From Amycolatopsis rubida (GTDB taxonomy: Bacteria > Actinomycetota > Actinomycetes > Mycobacteriales > Pseudonocardiaceae), in the NCBI RefSeq assembly GCF_900115345.1, contig NZ_FOWC01000007.1, forward strand, positions 248,001 through 312,000: 64,000 nt of DNA, in the 5' to 3' direction. Each line of letters opens with the position of its first letter. The first letter of the stretch is position 1. This document shows positions 16,672 through 25,600 of this stretch, piece after piece. The notes under the pieces were generated by a model, which was not told where the DNA came from, ran no database searches, and worked only from the letters and a program-made list of their open reading frames with translations. The translations under genes were made by a program, and so were the position numbers.

Positions 16672-18498
16672 TCACTCCCGGTCTTCGGCGGACTTGCCGC
16701 GGCGGGACAGCGCGATGCCGCCGCCCACGAGCACGACGAGCACGACTGCGCCGACGACGATCCACACCGTCGTTCCGGAACCGCTGTCCGAGGAAGCGGC
16801 CGACGCGTCGGCGGGGACCGCGCCGTACACGCCCCAGTAGGCGGTCTGCTCGAGGATCGAGCCCTCGGGCTGCGGCTGCTTGCCGAAGGAGGAGAACTTG
16901 TCGGATCGGTAGGCCTCAAGCGCGTCGTCGTAGTCGTAGACGACGTTCACCGCCTGGCTGTAGAGCCGCGCCTGGGCCTGCTTGACGTAGCCGGCGCGGA
17001 CGCCCGGGTCGGTTTCGGCGAGCTGCTTGGCGTAGAGCGCGTCGTACTGCGGGTCGCAGAAGAACGTGTCGGTGGTGCCGCCCTTGCCTTCGGCGTTCGG
17101 CCGCGCGGCGCAGGTGTGCAGGGCCAGCGAGTAGTCCGGGTCCGGGTTGTTCGCGTAGCCGGAGATCGCGAGGTCGTAATTGCCCGCGTTGGTGCGGTCG
17201 TTCAGCTCGTCGTCGGAGACGAGTTCCTGCTTCACCGAGATGCCGATGTCGTGCAGCCACCCGGTGATGTACTGGGCGAGACGCTGGTCGGGCGCGCGGT
17301 TCGCGTGTCCGGTGAGGCGCAGTTCGAGGCGCGCGCCGCCGGGCGCGGTGCGGATGCCGTCCTGGCCCTTCGGGTAGCCGGCCGCGTCGAGCGCGGCGTT
17401 CGCGGCGGCGAGGTCGAACTTGCGCGCCTCCCCCGGCGCGGGATCCCAGTGGTAGGCCGAGTAGATCGGCGGGATCACGCCGCCGCCGGGCTGGGCGTAG
17501 CCGCCGGCGACCTTGTCCACGATCGTCTTGATGTCGATCGACTGCGCGATCGCCTGGCGCACCCGGAGGTCCTTGAGCACCGGGTTGCCGTTGCCGATCG
17601 GCTTGTTCTCCGCGTTCTCGACGCCGAAGTTGATGTTGAGCGCGTTGTAGCGGCGGCCCGGCGCCTTGTTCAGCTCGATGTTCGGCTGGCCCTTGAGCGC
17701 GTCGAACTGGGTCGGGGTGAGCCGGTTGATCACGTCGACCTCGCCCTGCTTGAGGGCGTTCACCGCGGCCTCGACGTCCTTGAACACCAGCAGCTGCAGC
17801 TCGTCGACCTTGGGCGCGCCGCGCCAGTAGTTCTTGTTGGCCTTGAACTTGACGTATTCGTTCTGCTTGTACTCGGTGATCTGGTACGGCCCGTCGTCGA
17901 CGCCGACGACCGGGATGGTGTCGGTCTTCGGGTCGCTCAGGTCCTTGATCCGCGACCACACGTGCTCGGGCACGATCGGGACGTCGAGCAGGGTCATCGA
18001 CGACTGGACGGTCTTGGTCTTGATCACCAGCGTGGCGTCGTCGGGCGCCTTCACCGACTCGAAGCTCGCGACGTAGTTGCCGTTCGCGGTGCGCGCGGTG
18101 GCGTCGGTGAGCATCCGGTTGAACGTGAACGCGGCGTCCTTCGCGGTGACCGGCTGCCCGTCGGACCACTTCGCGCCCTGGCGGATCTTGAACGTCCAGG
18201 TCAGCTTGTCCGGCGACGTGGTCCACGATTCGGCGAGCGCCGGGGCGGCCTCGGCCTTGTCCTGCGACGGGATCGTCAGGAACTCGTAGATGAACCGGCC
18301 GACCTGGGTCGACGCGGCGAGCCCGGCGGTGAACGGGTTCAAGTGGTCGATACCAGTGGTCAACGCGACCCGCAGCACCTTCGGCTGCGCCTGCTGCTGC
18401 GCTGTCGCAGTGCCCGCCAGCGGCAGAATCGCCAGCGTTCCCGCCATCACGACACCGAAAACGCGGCGCAACCCGTGCCGCCTGTGCTTATTTCGCAC
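16672..18498 (-). CDS. Peptide ABC transporter substrate-binding protein with C-terminal membrane anchor
   Basis: A 608-residue extracellular solute-binding protein (SBP_bac_5 family). The N terminus MRNKHRRHGLRRVFGVVMAG followed by TLAILPLAGTATA is a Sec signal peptide without a lipobox Cys. The binding domain shows LRVALTTGIDHLNPFTAG, ESWTTSPDKLTWTFKIRQGA and SDGQPVTAKDAAFTFNRM. Near the C terminus a TM helix (VWIVVGAVVLVVLVGGGIAL) and a basic/acidic tail replace the usual lipid anchor. The GTG at 18498 is the start. It is the first gene of the ABC operon, divergent from the M55 peptidase, which suggests import of peptides, possibly with D-amino acids. Confidence 0.92.
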   Translation of the reverse strand: MRNKHRRHGLRRVFGVVMAGTLAILPLAGTATAQQQAQPKVLRVALTTGIDHLNPFTAGLAASTQVGRFIYEFLTIPSQDKAEAAPALAESWTTSPDKLTWTFKIRQGAKWSDGQPVTAKDAAFTFNRMLTDATARTANGNYVASFESVKAPDDATLVIKTKTVQSSMTLLDVPIVPEHVWSRIKDLSDPKTDTIPVVGVDDGPYQITEYKQNEYVKFKANKNYWRGAPKVDELQLLVFKDVEAAVNALKQGEVDVINRLTPTQFDALKGQPNIELNKAPGRRYNALNINFGVENAENKPIGNGNPVLKDLRVRQAIAQSIDIKTIVDKVAGGYAQPGGGVIPPIYSAYHWDPAPGEARKFDLAAANAALDAAGYPKGQDGIRTAPGGARLELRLTGHANRAPDQRLAQYITGWLHDIGISVKQELVSDDELNDRTNAGNYDLAISGYANNPDPDYSLALHTCAARPNAEGKGGTTDTFFCDPQYDALYAKQLAETDPGVRAGYVKQAQARLYSQAVNVVYDYDDALEAYRSDKFSSFGKQPQPEGSILEQTAYWGVYGAVPADASAASSDSGSGTTVWIVVGAVVLVVLVGGGIALSRRGKSAEDRE

Positions 18499-18635
18499 TT
18501 CAGAACCACCCCATCGTCAATCCCCGACCCCAGAGACGAAAAGTAACCACATACGGCGGGAAGCGCGCAATATGTGACGGTGCCGCTGCGTGTCCGATCG
18601 TTATGCGCGCGACGCGGATCACTAGAGTGCCCGGC

Positions 18636-19463
18636 ATGCGGATCCTGATCTCGGCCGACATGGAAGGCGCCACGGGGGTCACCTGGACCGACGACGTCGT
18701 GCCCGGGAGCCCGCAGTGGCAGCGGTTCCGGGGCATGTTCACCGGCGACGTCAACGCGGTCCTGGCCGGCCTGTACGCGGCGGGGGCGACGGACGTGCTC
18801 GTCAACGAAGCGCACTCGTCGCAGCGCAACCTGCTGCTGGAAGACCTCGACGAACGCGCGCGGATGCTGACCGGGCGGCACAAGCCGCTGTCGATGATGC
18901 AAGGCATCGATTCCGGTGTGGACGGTGTGGTGTTCCTCGGCTACCACGCCGGGGCCGGGTTCGACGGCGTCCTGTCGCACACGTACCTGGAAAACCAGAT
19001 CACCGGCGTGTGGCTGGACGACGTGCCCGCGAGCGAGGGCAGGCTGAACGCGGCGATGGCGGGCGAGTACGGCGTGCCGGTGCTGCTGGTCAGCGGCGAC
19101 GACCAGACCTGCGAGGACGCGCGCGACTACGCGCCGGACGCGGAACTGGTGCAGGTCAAGGAATGCGTGAGCCGGTACGCGGCGATCTGCCTGCCGCCGG
19201 CGCGCACGGCGAAGCTGCTGGAGGCGGGCGCGCGGGAGTCGATGACGCTGGCCGGGCGGACCGAGCGGACGCCGGGACGGCACCGGATCGAGGTCGAGTT
19301 CGACGCGAGCCATCTGGCGCAGGCGACCGCGGTGATCCCGACCGTGGAGCAGACCGGGACGCGCCGGGTCGCGTTCGAGGCGCCGAGCATGACCGAGGCG
19401 ATGAAGGCGTTCAAGGTGGTCACGGCCATCGCGGCAGGGGCGGTGCAGGGCATTTATGGCTGA
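18636..19463 (+). CDS. M55 family D-aminopeptidase (DppA-like)
   Basis: A 275-residue zinc aminopeptidase of the DppA type, which releases N-terminal D-amino acids from short peptides such as D-Ala-D-Ala. The N-terminal metal motif is MRILISADMEGATGV (Asp8 and Glu10). The conserved VNEAHSSQRNL and FLGYHAGAG bring His residues to the site. The ATG at 18636 is preferred over the earlier ATG because family similarity starts here. It overlaps the M20 gene by 8 bases. In Bacillus subtilis dppA is cotranscribed with a dipeptide ABC transporter; here the transporter is divergently adjacent, so a linked peptide-uptake role is likely. Confidence 0.92.
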   Translation: MRILISADMEGATGVTWTDDVVPGSPQWQRFRGMFTGDVNAVLAGLYAAGATDVLVNEAHSSQRNLLLEDLDERARMLTGRHKPLSMMQGIDSGVDGVVFLGYHAGAGFDGVLSHTYLENQITGVWLDDVPASEGRLNAAMAGEYGVPVLLVSGDDQTCEDARDYAPDAELVQVKECVSRYAAICLPPARTAKLLEAGARESMTLAGRTERTPGRHRIEVEFDASHLAQATAVIPTVEQTGTRRVAFEAPSMTEAMKAFKVVTAIAAGAVQGIYG

Positions 19464-20760
19464 GCTCGACGTTGTTTCGCTGTGCGCGGACCTGATCCGG
19501 TTCGACACCACCAACTACGGCGGCGGGGAGGCGGCGGGCGAACGGCTCGCCGCCGAGTACGTCGCCGAATTCCTTGACCGGCACGGGGTTCCGGCGCGGA
19601 TCCTGGAGCCCGAGCTCCAGCGGTCGAACGTCGTCGCGCGGATTCCGGGCACCGATCCGACGCTGCCCGCGCTGCTCGTGCAGGGGCATCTGGACGTGGT
19701 GCCCGCTCGCGCCGCCGATTGGTCTGTACCGCCGTTTTCCGGCGAGGTGCGGGACGGGTTCCTGTGGGGCCGGGGCGCGGTCGACATGAAGGATTTCTGC
19801 GCGATGGTGCTGGCCGCTGTCGCTTCCGGGCTGCGGCCGCGGCGGGATCTCGTGCTGGCGTTCGTGGCCGACGAGGAGGACCGCGGCGACTACGGAGCGC
19901 ACTGGCTGGTCAAGGAGCACGCGGACCTGTTCGAGGGCTGCGCGGCGGCGATCAGCGAGTCCGGCGGGTACAGCTATCACGTGCCCGCCGCGGACGGCCG
20001 GAAAGTGCGGCTGTACCCGGTCGGCACGGCCGAGCGCGGCACCGCGCACCTGCGGCTGACCGCGAGCGGGCGGGCCGGGCACGGGTCGCGGCCGAATGCG
20101 GAGAACGCGGTCGTGCGGCTGGTCGGGGCGTTGCAGCGGATCGCGGACCATCGCTGGCCGGTGCAGTTGACGCCGACCGTGCGCGCGTTCCTGGAACGGA
20201 CTGGCGCCGCTTTGGGCGTGCCGGTGGATCTTTCTTCGGGCGACGCGGTCGACGAAACCGTGGCGCGGCTGGGGACGGCCGGGTCGCTAGTGGTGCCGAC
20301 GGTGCGCAACAGCACCACGCCGACGATGCTCGACGCCGGGTACAAGGTGAACGTGATCCCGTCGACGGCGACCGCGCAGGTCGACGTCCGGGTCTTGCCG
20401 GGGACCGAGGACGACCTGTTCGCGGTGGTGGATTCGTTGCTGGGCGAGGGCGTCACGCGGGAATTCGTGGCGCATCAGCCGCCGGTGCAGGCTCCGGTCG
20501 ATTCGCCGTGGTTCGACTCGATGACGCAAGCGCTGCGGGCGGAGGACCCGGAGGCGGTGGTGGTGCCGTACTGCATGGGCGGCGGGACCGACGCGAAAGC
20601 CTTCACCCAGCTGGGGATGGCGTGCTACGGCTTCGCTCCCCTGGCGCTGCCGGAAGGCTTCCCGTACCGGGCGATGGCGCACGGCGTGGACGAGCGGGTG
20701 CCGGTGGACGGGCTGCGGTTCGGGACGCGGGTGCTGACGCGTTTCCTCCAGGACTGCTGA
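19456..20760 (+). CDS. M20/M25/M40 family metallo-hydrolase
   Basis: A 434-residue zinc peptidase/deacylase. Metal-site motifs are QGHLDVVP (first His and Asp), WGRGAVDMKDFCAM (bridging Asp), FVADEEDRGDYGA (catalytic Glu-Glu) and a C-terminal AMAHGVDERVPV (final His). GRAGHGSRPNAENAVVRL marks the lid/dimerisation domain. Substrates may be dipeptides or N-acyl amino acids. The ATG at 19456 overlaps the M55 gene. A homologue (Rv2141c) lies near the Rv2133c-Rv2135c genes in Mycobacterium, so its presence on this segment fits older synteny; that comparison is from memory. Confidence 0.92.
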   Translation: MAELDVVSLCADLIRFDTTNYGGGEAAGERLAAEYVAEFLDRHGVPARILEPELQRSNVVARIPGTDPTLPALLVQGHLDVVPARAADWSVPPFSGEVRDGFLWGRGAVDMKDFCAMVLAAVASGLRPRRDLVLAFVADEEDRGDYGAHWLVKEHADLFEGCAAAISESGGYSYHVPAADGRKVRLYPVGTAERGTAHLRLTASGRAGHGSRPNAENAVVRLVGALQRIADHRWPVQLTPTVRAFLERTGAALGVPVDLSSGDAVDETVARLGTAGSLVVPTVRNSTTPTMLDAGYKVNVIPSTATAQVDVRVLPGTEDDLFAVVDSLLGEGVTREFVAHQPPVQAPVDSPWFDSMTQALRAEDPEAVVVPYCMGGGTDAKAFTQLGMACYGFAPLALPEGFPYRAMAHGVDERVPVDGLRFGTRVLTRFLQDC

Positions 20761-20765
20761 GCCGC

Positions 20766-20809
20766 TCGTGAGTGTTGATCACGGTTCCGACCGTGCTCAA
20801 CACTCACGA
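20766..20809. terminator. 20-bp inverted repeat between converging genes
   Basis: TCGTGAGTGTTGATCACGGT (20766-20785) pairs with 20790-20809 with a single mismatch and a 4-base loop. It starts 6 bases after the M20 peptidase stop and covers the stop codon of the minus-strand methyltransferase at 20804-20806. The hairpin can stop transcripts from both sides. It shares the CGTGAG opening with the mptB-end palindrome. Confidence 0.75.
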
Positions 20810-21439
20810 CGCCCCGCCCCGCTCGACCGTCGCCAGCCACGCGGGAAGCCCGTCCAGCGCGAACCTGGCGACGATCCGGCTGTCCCGCAAAGTTTCGATC
20901 CGCCACCCGGCCTCGCTCCGGAACGCCGCTTCGAGTTCAGCTCGGGCGACCGGATGCGGTCCGGCGTCCCCGTCCGTTTCCCGGAAGCACAGGACGTGCA
21001 GTCTCGCGCCCGGTTCGGTGACGGACGCGAGACTGTCGACGTAGGCCAGCCGTTCCTCGGTGTCGAAGGTGTGGAACAGGCCGCAGTCGAGGACGGTGCC
21101 GAAGGTCCGGTCCAAAGCGGACAGCCGGAACGCGTCGCCGACGGCGAATTCGGCCGGGATCCCCCGGTCACGCGCTTTCTCTTTCGCTTGCACCACTGCG
21201 GTTTCCGCTATGTCGACGCCCACAATGGACAGTCCGGCGGCGGCCAGGTGCAGCGCGTTCTCGCCGGTGCCGCAGCCGGCGTCGAGGACCGTGCCGCGGA
21301 ATGCCCCTTCGGCGGCGAGTTCGACGATCGCCGGCTGCGGGCGGGCGAGGTCCCACGGCGCCGGACCGTCCTGATAGGACGCGTCCCACGGACGCCCGGC
21401 GCGGCGTTCGTGGCTGGTCGCGGGACGGTCCTCGGGCAT
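20804..21439 (-). CDS. Class I SAM-dependent methyltransferase
   Basis: A 211-residue Rossmann-type methyltransferase. The SAM-binding motif I is TVLDAGCGTGENALHLAAAG, motif II is IVGVDIAETAV, and motif III/IV lies around FGTVLDCGLFHTF. The N-terminal WDASYQDGPAPWDLARPQPA is typical of small-molecule methyltransferases related to thiopurine or tellurite-resistance types. The ATG at 21439 sits in a TGATG overlap with the preceding methyltransferase stop, so the two are cotranscribed. The substrate is unknown. Confidence 0.88.
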   Translation of the reverse strand: MPEDRPATSHERRAGRPWDASYQDGPAPWDLARPQPAIVELAAEGAFRGTVLDAGCGTGENALHLAAAGLSIVGVDIAETAVVQAKEKARDRGIPAEFAVGDAFRLSALDRTFGTVLDCGLFHTFDTEERLAYVDSLASVTEPGARLHVLCFRETDGDAGPHPVARAELEAAFRSEAGWRIETLRDSRIVARFALDGLPAWLATVERGGAS

Positions 21440-22095
21440 CAGCGGGTGAACTCCGCCCACCAGCGGCTGTCGTCGCGGACGCGCCGCAGCGAGGTCGCGG
21501 TGACGCCGTCTCGGGCGAAGGACTCGACTTCGGCTTTGCTGAGCGGCCACGGCGGCCCGGACCAGGTGTCGAGGTCGATGCTTTCCTCGGCGACCGCGCC
21601 GACGACGAGCGTTCCGCCCGGCGCGACGAAACCGGACACCGAGGCGATGGCCGGGTCGTGGACGTCCTTGGGCATCGACTGGACGGTCATGATCTCCACG
21701 ACCAGGTCGAAGGCGTAGTGGAATTCCGCGGGCGGGGTGAGCAGGTCCGCGGTGCGGTAGGAGACGACGGTGTCCGGGAAGCGGTTGAGCACGGCTTTGA
21801 TCGCGCTGGGCGACACGTCGAAGGCGGACGTCTCGTATCCGGCGGCGGCGAGGAGTTCGGCGTCGTCGGCCATCCCGCAGCCGACGACGAGCGCGCGACG
21901 CCCGTGGCCGGGTCGCCCGGCGATCCAGGCGGCGAGTTCCGGCGAGGGCTCGCCGCGGTACCACGGCAGGACGGCCTCGCCCGCTTCCGCCGCGGCGTAG
22001 AGGGGCTCGAACCACCCGGTGGGGTCGCCGTTGGCGAGGGCGAGTCCGGCCCGGCGGCGGGCGTCCTCGTCGGGATCGATGGCGTCGTCTGGCAT
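21439..22095 (-). CDS. Class I SAM-dependent methyltransferase
   Basis: A 218-residue methyltransferase. The SAM motif I is RALVVGCGMADDAELLAAAG and the acidic ribose-binding end of strand 2 is TSAFDVSPSAIKAV. FDLVVEIMTVQSMPKD gives motif IV, and GGTLVVGAVAEE motif VI. The C terminus DDSRWWAEFTR is intact. It is upstream of, and translationally coupled to, the second methyltransferase; two different methyltransferases in one unit suggest acting on the same or related substrates, but this is inference. Confidence 0.85.
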   Translation of the reverse strand: MPDDAIDPDEDARRRAGLALANGDPTGWFEPLYAAAEAGEAVLPWYRGEPSPELAAWIAGRPGHGRRALVVGCGMADDAELLAAAGYETSAFDVSPSAIKAVLNRFPDTVVSYRTADLLTPPAEFHYAFDLVVEIMTVQSMPKDVHDPAIASVSGFVAPGGTLVVGAVAEESIDLDTWSGPPWPLSKAEVESFARDGVTATSLRRVRDDSRWWAEFTR

Positions 22096-22306
22096 GGACT
22101 CTGTTATACCCGCCGGGTCTGGGCGCGGGTGCGCTCGACTGGCCGAGCGCCGACGGCTTCCCCGACCGGCCCGAGCCTCCCCCGTGCAGTTTCCCGGCGC
22201 CCTCGCGCGGCGATGCCCAGCATCGGGCTGGGCCGCCTCGCCGACCGCACCTCATCTGCCCGCGCGCCGTCGACGCTGCGCCCGCCCACCGACTGCACGC
22301 GAGCTG

Positions 22307-22359
22307 TGCGTGAGGGGAACCCTCAGGGAATCAGATTCCCTGAGGGTTCCCCTCACGCA
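22307..22359. repeat. Perfect 53-bp palindrome (26-bp arms, 1-base centre)
   Basis: The left arm 22307-22332 starts TGCGTGAGGGGAACCCTCAG and is followed by GGAATC; the centre is A at 22333; the right arm 22334-22359 is its exact complement. A close relative with three mismatches between arms is at 47229-47279, and a half-copy is near 16500. The perfect arms without a tail of T residues and its non-terminal position suggest a dispersed intergenic repeat rather than a simple terminator. Confidence 0.85.
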
Positions 22360-22524
22360 TCTCCGCAGCGCCTGCCGGGGCGACCCGCTGGGGAGAGTCC
22401 CGCACCCGCCGCACGCGAGATGCACCCGATGCCGCATGGGGGCCATCCGCCGGGCGGGCACCCGGTTGCCGTAGCGGGGACCGGGCAGGGTTGTCCGTTT
22501 CCGGTCAGGTTTGCGGGGCGGCCT

Positions 22525-22538
22525 TGACATCGATGTCA
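22525..22538. promoter_or_regulatory. LacI-type operator candidate upstream of GH92
   Basis: TGACATCGATGTCA is a perfect 14-bp palindrome with a central CG, about 75 bases before the GH92 start. LacI/GalR-family sites in actinobacteria upstream of glycoside hydrolase genes commonly have a CG-centred palindrome of this sort. It suggests sugar-responsive repression of the mannosidase gene. No LacI gene is in the window. Confidence 0.5.
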
Positions 22539-22610
22539 CCCGCGCGTTGAGCTTCCGGGGCCCCGGGATGACCGAGTCCCGGGCCCCGATCCCCTGACGA
22601 ACTGGGAGCA

Positions 22611-25600
22611 ATGATGCCCCGAAGCGCCAGACCGTTGCACGCCGTGCTCGCCGCGGCGGTGGCGGCGGCGGGCCTGGTCGTCCTGCCCGCCGCGGCCGGT
22701 GCCGCGCCGGGCGAGGCCGCCCCGCCGGACTTCGTTTCTTCGTTCGAACCGAACGACCCGCAACCGATCCAGGATGCTGTCGACACCGATGCCGCCGGGA
22801 AGCCGCGGGCTTCGGGGGTGGACGGCGCGAACGGGACCGCGATCCCCGGCGACATCCGGGGCAAGGTCACCGACGTCAGCGCGACCAGCGAGAACACCGG
22901 CGGCGGCGAGGTCGCGGCGAATCTGATCGACGGAAGCACCGGCACGAAGTGGCTGTCGTGGGAGCCGGCCGCGTCGGTGACGTTCACGCTGTCGGAGCCG
23001 ACGAAGATCACGCACTACGCGGTCTCCTCGGCCAACGACTCGCCCGGCCGCGACCCGCAGGACTGGACGCTGCGCGGTTCGGACGACGGCAAGACGTGGA
23101 CCGATCTGGACAAGCAGTCGGGCCAGTCGTTCGGCAAGCGGTTCCAGCAGAACGACTACAAGCTGTCCGCCCCGAGCGCGCCGTACCGGTACTACCAGCT
23201 GGAAGTCACGCGCAACCACGGCGACGACATCATGCAGTTCTCGGAGCTGCTGCTGGCCAACGACGATCCGGCCCCGCCGCCGTTGCCGAACATGCGCAGC
23301 GTCGTGGATTCCGGCCCGAGCCAGGGCTACACCAACAAGAACCGGGTCGGGTTCACCGGCAAGAAGGCGTTCCGGTACTCCGGCAGCCAGCCCAAGGCCG
23401 GGCACGGCTACTCCTACAACAAGGTCTACGACGTCGACCTCCCGGTGACCGCGACGACCGAGCTGTCGTACAAGGTGCAGCCGCAGTTCGTCGAGGGCGA
23501 TCTGAAGTACCCGAGCACGAACGTCGCGGTCGACCTGGACTTCACCGACGGCACGCGGCTGCGCGACCTCGGCGCGACCGACCAGTACGGGTTCCCGCTG
23601 ACGCCGGAGGGCCAGGGCGCGAGCAAGGTCCTCTACGCGAACCAGTGGAACCTGGTGCGGTCGGCGATCGGGCGGGTCGCCGCGGGCAAGACGATCGACC
23701 GGATCGCGATCGGCTACGACAATCCGAACGGGCCGGCGCAGTTCGCGGGCTGGCTGGACGATCTGAAGATCTCCGCGACGCCGACGCCGCCTGCCAGCAC
23801 CCGGCCCAGCGACAACGTGCTCACCACGCGCGGCACGCTCGCGAACGGCACGTTCTCGCGCGGCAACAACTTCCCGGCGACCGCGGTGCCGCACGGCTTC
23901 AACTTCTGGACTCCGGTGACCGACGCGGGTTCGGCGAGCTGGCTGTACAACTACCATTCGCAGAACAACGCGGACAATCTCCCGCAGTTGCAGGCGTTCA
24001 GCGTGAGCCACGAGCCGAGCCCGTGGATGGGCGACCGGCAGAGCTTCCAGGTGATGCCGTCGGCGGCGAGCGGGGTGCCGGAGGCGAACCGCGACAAGCG
24101 GGCGCTGCCGTTCACGCACGACAACGAGGTGGCGCGGGCGCATTACTACGGCGTCACGTTCCAGAACGGGATCAAGACCGAGATCGCGCCGGCGGATCAC
24201 GCGGCGCTGCTCCGGTTCTCTTTCCCGGGCGCTGATTCCAGCCTGGTCTTCGACAACGTCAACAACTCCGGCGGGCTCACGCTCGACCCGGCGCACGGCA
24301 CGCTCAGCGGGTACTCCGACGCGAAGAGCGGGCTGTCCGCGGGCGCCGGGCGGATGTTCGTCTACGCGACGTTCGACAAGCCCGTCACGACCGGCGGCAA
24401 GCTGACCGGGCAGAACCGCGACAACGTGACCGGCTATCTGCGGTTCGACGCGGGCGCGGACAAGACGGTGACGATGCGGATCGCGACGTCGCTGATCAGC
24501 GTGGACCAGGCGAAGAAGAACCTGGATCAGGAGATCGCCCCGAACGCCGGGTTCGACTCGGTGCGGGACGCGGCGCAGCAGGCGTGGGACAAGCAGCTCG
24601 GCGTGATCGAGGTCGAGGGCGCGTCGAAGGACCAGCTGGAGACGCTGTACTCCAACCTGTACCGGCTGTTCCTGTACCCGAACGAGGGCTTCGAGAACGC
24701 CGGCACGAAGGAGGCGCCGAAGTACCGGTACGCGAGCCCGGTGTCGCCGAAGACCGGCACGGACACCGCGACGCAGACCGGGTCGAAGGTCGTCGACGGG
24801 CAGACGTATGTGAACAACGGCTTCTGGGACACCTACCGGACCACCTGGCCCGCCTACTCGCTGCTCACGCCGGACATGGCGGGCAAGATGGTGGACGGTT
24901 TCGTGCAGCAGTACCGCGACGGCGGCTGGATCGCGCGCTGGTCCTCCCCCGGTTACGCGGACCTGATGACCGGCACCAGCTCGGATGTCGCGTTCGCCGA
25001 CGCCTACCAGAAGGGCGTGACGAACTTCGATGTCGAGTCGGCCTACGACGCGGCGTTGAAGAACGGGACGGTGACGCCGCCGAACTCGGCGGTCGGCCGC
25101 AAGGGTCTGGACCAGTCGGAGTTCCTGGGCTACACGCCGAATTCGACCGGCGAGGGCTTCTCGTGGGCGATCGAGGGCTACGTCAACGACTTCGGCATCG
25201 CGAACCTGTCGAAGAAGCTGTACGACCAGGCCAAGGCGGACGATCCGCGCAAGGCGGAGTACCTGGAGAACTACCAGTACTTCACCAGCCGGGCGCAGCA
25301 GTACGTGAACCTGTTCGACCCGAGCACCGGGTTCTTCCAGGGCAAGGACGCGAGCGGGAAGTTCACGAAGGCCAAGGCCGGCTACGACCCTCGCCAGTGG
25401 GGCGGGGACTACACCGAGACCGACGGCTGGAACATGGCCTTCACCGTGCCGCAGGACGGGCAGGGGCTGGCGAATCTCTACGGCGGCAAGGACAAGCTGG
25501 GCGCGAAGCTCGACCAGTTCTTCGCCGACCAGGAGACCGCGAACTTCCCGGGCAGCTACGGCGGCGTGATCCACGAGATGCGGGAGGCGCGGGACGTGCG

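Larger units (their letters stand above)
22096..22610. other. Divergent intergenic region with palindrome and operator
   Basis: A 515-base stretch between the methyltransferase pair and the first GH92 gene. It holds the perfect odd palindrome at 22307-22359, the LacI-type 14-bp palindrome at 22525-22538 near the GH92 start, and a C-rich region with no credible gene. Both flanking promoters should lie here, but I could not place a clear -10/-35 pair. Confidence 0.6.
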
